64,000 nucleotides of DNA, from NCBI GenBank assembly GCA_000310025.1, contig FN649727.1, forward strand, positions 8,389,308-8,453,307, written 5' to 3'. Positions 60,401 to 64,000 of this stretch are shown piece after piece (positions within the stretch are counted from its first letter, which is position 1; every line of letters begins with the position of its first letter). The notes beneath the pieces were generated by a model, which saw only the letters and a list, made by a program, of their open reading frames with translations, was not told where the DNA came from and ran no database searches. The DNA is from Ectocarpus siliculosus. Lineage: Eukaryota > Sar > Phaeophyceae > Ectocarpales > Ectocarpaceae. The translations under genes were made by a program, and so were the position numbers.

Positions 60401-60822
60401 AGCGACGAGTGCACGCCCAAGGTGTCCCCGACTTCTCTCGCGCGCTCGACGTTTTCGGCCAGGTGTTCCTTTGCCCCCGCGACGCCTTCGACTGTGAAGG
60501 ACAGCCCTTGCATTCGAAAGAGTTCACCGTAGTGTTTTGCTTCCGCTCCCGATAAGAACAGGCCACCATACAGCGACCGGAAGGGGCGGTTGGTCATGGA
60601 CAAGCTTGACTTGGAGCTGCTCCGGTGGTGCATGGTGTAGCTCCTCTGTATCGACATGATGGGACCACCGACAGCGCGGTGGGCGCTAGCGGGAGAGAGG
60701 AACAGGTAGGTCATTGTGACCGAGGGCCGAAAGGGAATGCTGGTCTTGATGTGAGAGATGAAGGCATCTGGCGTGTCGTGTAGCTGCACGGGTGTCCACA
60801 CGGTGCGCTCTCCTCCTTTCAT
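57433..60822 (-). CDS. Large unrecognised protein, single exon
   Basis: One open frame of 1129 residues, the longest uninterrupted frame here apart from separase exon 4. I do not recognise a family. The middle holds mixed helical segments and a basic patch with GRRKKKTTASSTAAAVEAAL (near 59510). Later segments such as SNVTVMLACACSFDLDSG and VVPLSIRFLLLTSDHGDSG look like buried strands. The C-terminal 80 residues are very basic (GTKRSGRRRAAAKAGGTSKK), suggesting nucleic acid binding or nuclear location. Base use and length argue that it is real. The Met at 60822 is the first; a TATATA at about 60840 lies so close that a later Met, such as that at 60714 (MTYLFLSPASAHRAVGG), may be the true start. 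No function can be given. Confidence 0.7.
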   Translation of the reverse strand: MKGGERTVWTPVQLHDTPDAFISHIKTSIPFRPSVTMTYLFLSPASAHRAVGGPIMSIQRSYTMHHRSSSKSSLSMTNRPFRSLYGGLFLSGAEAKHYGELFRMQGLSFTVEGVAGAKEHLAENVERAREVGDTLGVHSSLMPLALLSGVNDEGVSAGSQAVVDLSRVTKSAAARHRSRRNLCDHILLILGMLVGWVRGSQPILKWEGGGGVIYLDDGDSQDDESDGQWHPKTRCGSSKDLVQTWLRTTHQLFWGWRCDLLRYLDEDRHSDVVVVKDKARGWMEEISDAARMGLKLPMLRWHDHGRTIADGKSGFLKAAALVRRRLSEVSAWLRCLDLSLSWDAAKVCDGVHERHLEEKRKKGDVAPQGGWPHLLGFQLASHGGHARETGLSLPTTAGLLQLQRGWLDDAVAAAHVRDSEAIKESGGKRIVGRRKKKTTASSTAAAVEAALTSGVRYVPAPATPDSARAPKAVEVRLAVVETLREDTIPEVFAHEITLMKYAADNRIDKSLHDSISEVLTSVLAPNPFPVLTDSLAVSSISHVFRRTVDSEEDAIQSGAPKLVVHAGEEEGSQVFVAHGTRNGSASIYGSKPALEDVDVEGASTLFGVLPPIAGWVLDGLGGSWTDVDVGISGFARYHGSQAAHHAVPSNVTVMLACACSFDLDSGTTPMEYFTRCAVHCASAAHTNNSGLLVVGLTARTAPEDNLAAPPWEEAAALDAGQFFSLMQILDDPEEVEDELAHLHPGEIVLEAFMPFLIPTAAAKDFVVVPLSIRFLLLTSDHGDSGCSEALAAAMFYDCVYSTAKAAERAAARHSAVLNESGLPAGRNYVKRTRRLVLDRIDRREYLEAYRLVHHLRALRSVELPEEDAQKSVPATTPEPDIGGSSQNGEHNEYVSRNRAWKLPEDSIPPPDPDGEEAEARAIRRMLRGPSGRLDHARRLLDVLRRLVERENLAPETIGLLEEGELREHAVYCTSYLLDTLAEQPPVRFEGAVESIKLRARLLLDRVVEMAGPRGVSKGATRAAAAGADATREAACDLAAAVTSMLDIVQLAAESDTHRCCPEMERAIKRYRATDKRNEEELPPLGTKRSGRRRAAAKAGGTSKKSAGIRGSKKSGSISDDRRGRRKIQG

Positions 60823-61033
60823 TCCCTTGTACCTGGGTATATAAGAATTGGAGGGGAGCGGAGTGACAAACGCGGGAGGGTTTTGGGGGGGTACGGTGAG
60901 GGGCTTTCTGGCCAGGAATAGGTACCAATAGATGCAGTCAGTACCTCGGTTTCAATAATCGGGGAGCAACAGCATAGTGAGCAGTAGCGGCCTATTGCTG
61001 TTCTTCGCCAGCACGTTTGCTGGATCTCTACGC

Positions 61034-61260
61034 TCAACTGCTATCAGCGATATCCATGGGCAGGCGGGGGTGCTCGAGGTACCGCACGTGCCTCAGAGGA
61101 AAGTCGATCACGACCCGCTCGAGAATTAGCTGAGTGCTCCCCTGGCACCCCTTCGCTTCCACCAGGATAGTCTCGGCGAAAATTTGGACGGCAAGTTCAA
61201 AGCTCAACGCCACGACTTCGACGCTCGCTGCCAGCTGGACTTCGGCCCACGATTCCCTAT
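61034..61260 (-). CDS. 3'-terminal exon of an unidentified gene
   Basis: An open frame of about 75 codons follows a strong acceptor (a T/C run and CCCGATAG) at 61261 and ends at the stop 61034. It encodes SWAEVQLAASVEVVALSFEL and later RHVRYLEHPRLPMDIADSS, which look like ordinary folded protein but match no family I know. Upstream exons would lie beyond 61280, where a palindrome and a retrotransposon now sit, so the gene may be interrupted or those elements may lie in an intron. It ends only about 210 bp before the start of the large unknown gene on the same strand. Confidence 0.35.
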
Positions 61261-61806
61261 CGGGAAAAAAAAACGCAGACAAACACAGAAGTGTTGGGGG
61301 GATGAGTATGTGCCGCAGGTTCGGTAGTAGTCAGTTCACCGACTTATGTGTCGGTATTTTCTTGCGGCACTATGTAGGGCAACAAGATGCGAATACGTCG
61401 GTCGAAAATGCCTAATATTATCACGACTTACGTACGACATACCCCCCCCCGTGCAATGATTGGATTGGTCATAAGCGAGCTCGTGACTCGGTCGCCAAAC
61501 ATGTTGCCCACCCCATGCGATATCCAGAATCAATCATGGTTCATGTTGAGAAGCACGATGACCACTAGACCACTAGTCAGCGCTGACTAGTGGTCTGCTG
61601 ACTAGTGGTCTAGTGGTCATCGTGCTTCTCAACAAAAGATAATGCCTGTGTCCGGTCTGGCTTTGCAGCCACGAACACGTCCCCCCAGGGTAGCCATCCC
61701 TGTGATCAGCGCTGTGCTTGCCAGGTCGATACAAGCAGGTCATCGGCTTACTTTGCGAAGCCAGTTTCCTTAGGATTTTTTATACCCTAACAGCACGACA
61801 ACGGCT
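61261..61806. other. Stretch between the orphan exon and the retroelement
   Basis: No exon is recognisable. The only structured feature is the palindrome at 61544-61634. A run of C at about 61441 is also present. Confidence 0.5.
61544..61634. repeat. 91-bp near-perfect palindrome with TG...CA ends
   Basis: Two perfectly complementary 38-bp arms (61544-61581 and 61597-61634) flank a 15-nt spacer. The spacer itself repeats the first 15 bases of the right arm. The ends read TGTTGAGAAGC and GCTTCTCAACA. The arms carry repeated ACTAGTGGTCT words. A perfect fold of this length is rare and would form a strong cruciform or hairpin RNA. Confidence 0.9.
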
Positions 61807-64000
61807 GTTGTATGCTGTGGCTGGCGCATGTGACGGAGGCTTGGGTAGAGAAACACAGAGTGATTTATTATCCACACACAGGCGCCCAAGCTGTCTTCAC
61901 CTGACGGTTACGGACTTGGAAACACGCCTTCACAATGCCGGGGATAAACCCACACAGCAGAATAGAGTCGCGTTCATGCACAACACAAATACCCCAACAT
62001 GTCCTCTCAAGAACTACAGTATTCTCGTTCTGATACACAAGACAACTTCTCTCTCAATGTCCTCTCAAAACAACGTCAACGTCCTCTCGAATCAACAATC
62101 TTCACGAGTACTTGTATACATACAACACAACATCCAAATCATTTCTAGCTGCCATTCATTTCCTTTAAGCAGCGAAATCTTTTCCTCCTACACACATTTC
62201 CCGAGCTTCGTTTCCAACACAAGTTATTCTCCTAGGAGCATCATGCGGTTCTTGGTGAAGTTCACCGCACCCAAACTCTTGGTAAACATGTCAGCTTTCT
62301 GCATTGCTGACTCGATCTTCTCGATTTTTACGACTCCATCCTGGATCAGTGACCTGATGTGGTGATACTTGATACCGATATGCTTGGTCCTGGGCGTGAT
62401 CTTGGAGCTAAGGCTAGTCAATATAGCCCCGGAGTTGTCCTCGTACAGCACCGTTGCCACCTTCTGGGCACGGTTAATAGTCTTCAGTAGGTGCCGGAAG
62501 GGGATGATGAGCTGGCACGCCTGGGACAAAGCCACGTACTCCGCCTCCACCGATGAGACGGCCACCAGCGGTTGTTTCGCCGCCCTCCAGTCCAGCGGTC
62601 CACCGGCTGGGAATATAACTATCCCCGTAGTCGACTTCCGGTCGTCTAGGTCACCTCCGAAGTCCGAGTCTGCGTACGCTGTTAGTTTATCTCCATCCTC
62701 GGCATCCTCGCTGTATGTGGTTTCGATGCAGGTGGTACCCTTCAGGTACCGAAGCAGCCGCTTCAGCTTGGCCATCGCCTTCGGTCCCGGTTTAGCCATG
62801 CTCCTGGTAAGCACCAACACCGAGTGTGCAATGTCCGGCCTTGTTCCCCTGCAAAGGTAAAGAACCGAACCCGCAGCCGACCGGAATGTCATGGTGTCCT
62901 CTGGTGACAGCACTCCATCCTCCGCCGTAGTGACCGGCCCAACCTCAGCCGGCGTCTTCGTTGGGTGTGCGTCAGCCATGTTGAACTTAGCCAGCACGGC
63001 CTTGGTGTACGCCTCTTGCGTCAGGAGAAGTGTTCCGGCGTTGGGATGACGCTGAATGGTCATTCCCAGAAGGAACTTCGCATCCCCCAGATCCACCGTT
63101 TCGAACCTTTCCTTCAGCTTCGAAATTACCGTCGTCACCAGATCTTCATTGGTGCCGGTCAACAGGATGTCGTCCACGTGAACAAGCAGAAGTACTTCTC
63201 CGTCGAGCAGTGAGTAAAGGCACGGGTCTGCGGTGCTCTGCACAAAGCCAAGCTCCAGCAGAAAGACATGGAACGTACCGTTCCATTCCTTCGGGGAGAG
63301 GCGCAGGCCATAGAGCCACGCCTTGAGAAGCCAGACTTGTTTAGCTTGACCCGGCGAACGCGGGAATCCCTTCGGCGGTATGACGTAGGTAGGCTCCGCC
63401 TCCTCGGGGATTCTGGCTTCTGGCATGTAGAAATGCCGTCTTGATATCCGATTGCTTCAGGACGAGATAATTGTGAGCAGCAACTGCTAACACCAGGTGT
63501 ACGGATTCCATGGACGCCACCGGCGCCGCCTTGTCGGCCCCTGTGTCAGCTTCGTAAAAGCCTTGCACCACCACACGAGTTTTCGCGCGAACCGCGACGC
63601 CGTCCTGATTGTACTTCCACACGAAATGGAACCTAGACGGGATTGGTTTAGCGTTCTTCGGCGGATCCACCCAGTCGAACACATCATGTTCGTATAGCGA
63701 CTTTCCCTCGTCGCTGACGCTTTCTTTCCAGAGTGCTCCCGCCGTACCGTTGACCGCTGCGTCATAGCTTGCGGGATCAGCAGGCCTGTAGCCCGCCTCA
63801 CCGGGGCGACCAGTCCCGATGTTTCCGAGCACATTACCCGTCAACAGGGCATGCTCGGTCCGCTCGTACGCCTCCTCCGTCGTATGTAGACTCATCCTCT
63901 CCGGTGCATTGGAGACCCTGCCGCTCCGATGTAGGTTCGAATCCTCCATTTGGGGTCCCGATGGCGTTGGCGTTATTTCTTCTTCTTCTTCTGTTTTGTT
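61807..64000 (-). mobile_element. Ty1/copia LTR retrotransposon, 3' part, running off the window
   Basis: The minus strand carries the reverse transcriptase and RNase H part of a Ty1/copia polyprotein (about 62224 to the window edge), with the active-site VHVDDILLTG, the RNase H-type ADSDFGGDLDDRKSTTG and the copia-typical KHIGIKYHHIR. After the coding part a likely 3' LTR begins at 62219 with TGTTGGAAAC; its far end is tentatively near 61807. The LTR region carries short repeats of the ATGTCCTCTCAA type. Gag, protease, integrase and the 5' LTR lie outside the window, so neither LTR identity nor target duplication can be judged. The visible coding part has about one break and otherwise looks little decayed, which suggests a fairly young but probably dead copy. 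Confidence 0.9.

Overview
This looks like nuclear DNA of a brown alga, most like Ectocarpus. Four things suggest this. (1) The genes are intron-rich with GT-AG introns and GC-rich exons. (2) There is an ankyrin protein with the C-terminal tail typical of the large ankyrin family of brown algae. (3) A DUF1279 protein carries a stramenopile-type plastid leader, with a Phe at the predicted cleavage site. (4) A short motif (CTACTGCTGTAG and relatives) is scattered through introns and spacers. Exon ends below were read by eye from splice signals and reading phase; most models close in frame.

Layout: 3' end of a methyltransferase (+, 315-1399); DHHC palmitoyltransferase (-, 4612-8359); dynein-like/ankyrin protein related to IQANK1 (+, 10143-14058, 5' end not found); TMEM107 (-, 14714-15334, last exon not settled); separase (+, 15583-25199); ribosome assembly factor MRT4 (-, 26140-28295); ribosomal protein eL22 (+, 28732-32396, with a 100-N gap in its second intron); organellar bL17 (-, 34869-37692); ankyrin protein (+, 38156-39604); FAM210-like DUF1279 protein (-, 43973-44590); organellar initiation factor IF-2 (+, 44943-56711, 17 exons); an unrecognised 1129-residue protein (-, 57433-60822); a 3' exon of another gene (-, about 61034-61260); a 91-bp palindrome (61544-61634); and part of a Ty1/copia retrotransposon (-, about 61807 to the window edge).

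The first twelve genes alternate strand without exception, so the window is a chain of divergent and convergent pairs. Several divergent pairs have short shared upstream regions: TMEM107/separase (248 bp), MRT4/eL22 (436 bp, both 60S ribosome genes) and DUF1279/IF-2 (352 bp). Themes are translation and ribosomes (MRT4, eL22, bL17, IF-2), chromosome segregation (separase) and possibly flagella (TMEM107, dynein-like protein).

No complete new defence or mobile system is evident. The most interesting points are a SAP-like motif inside separase, the odd module order of the IQANK1-like gene, a Thr in place of Asn in the G4 motif of IF-2, splice sites sitting inside tandem repeats, the large unrecognised protein, the dispersed CTACTGCTGTAG motif, and several hairpins and minisatellites in introns.
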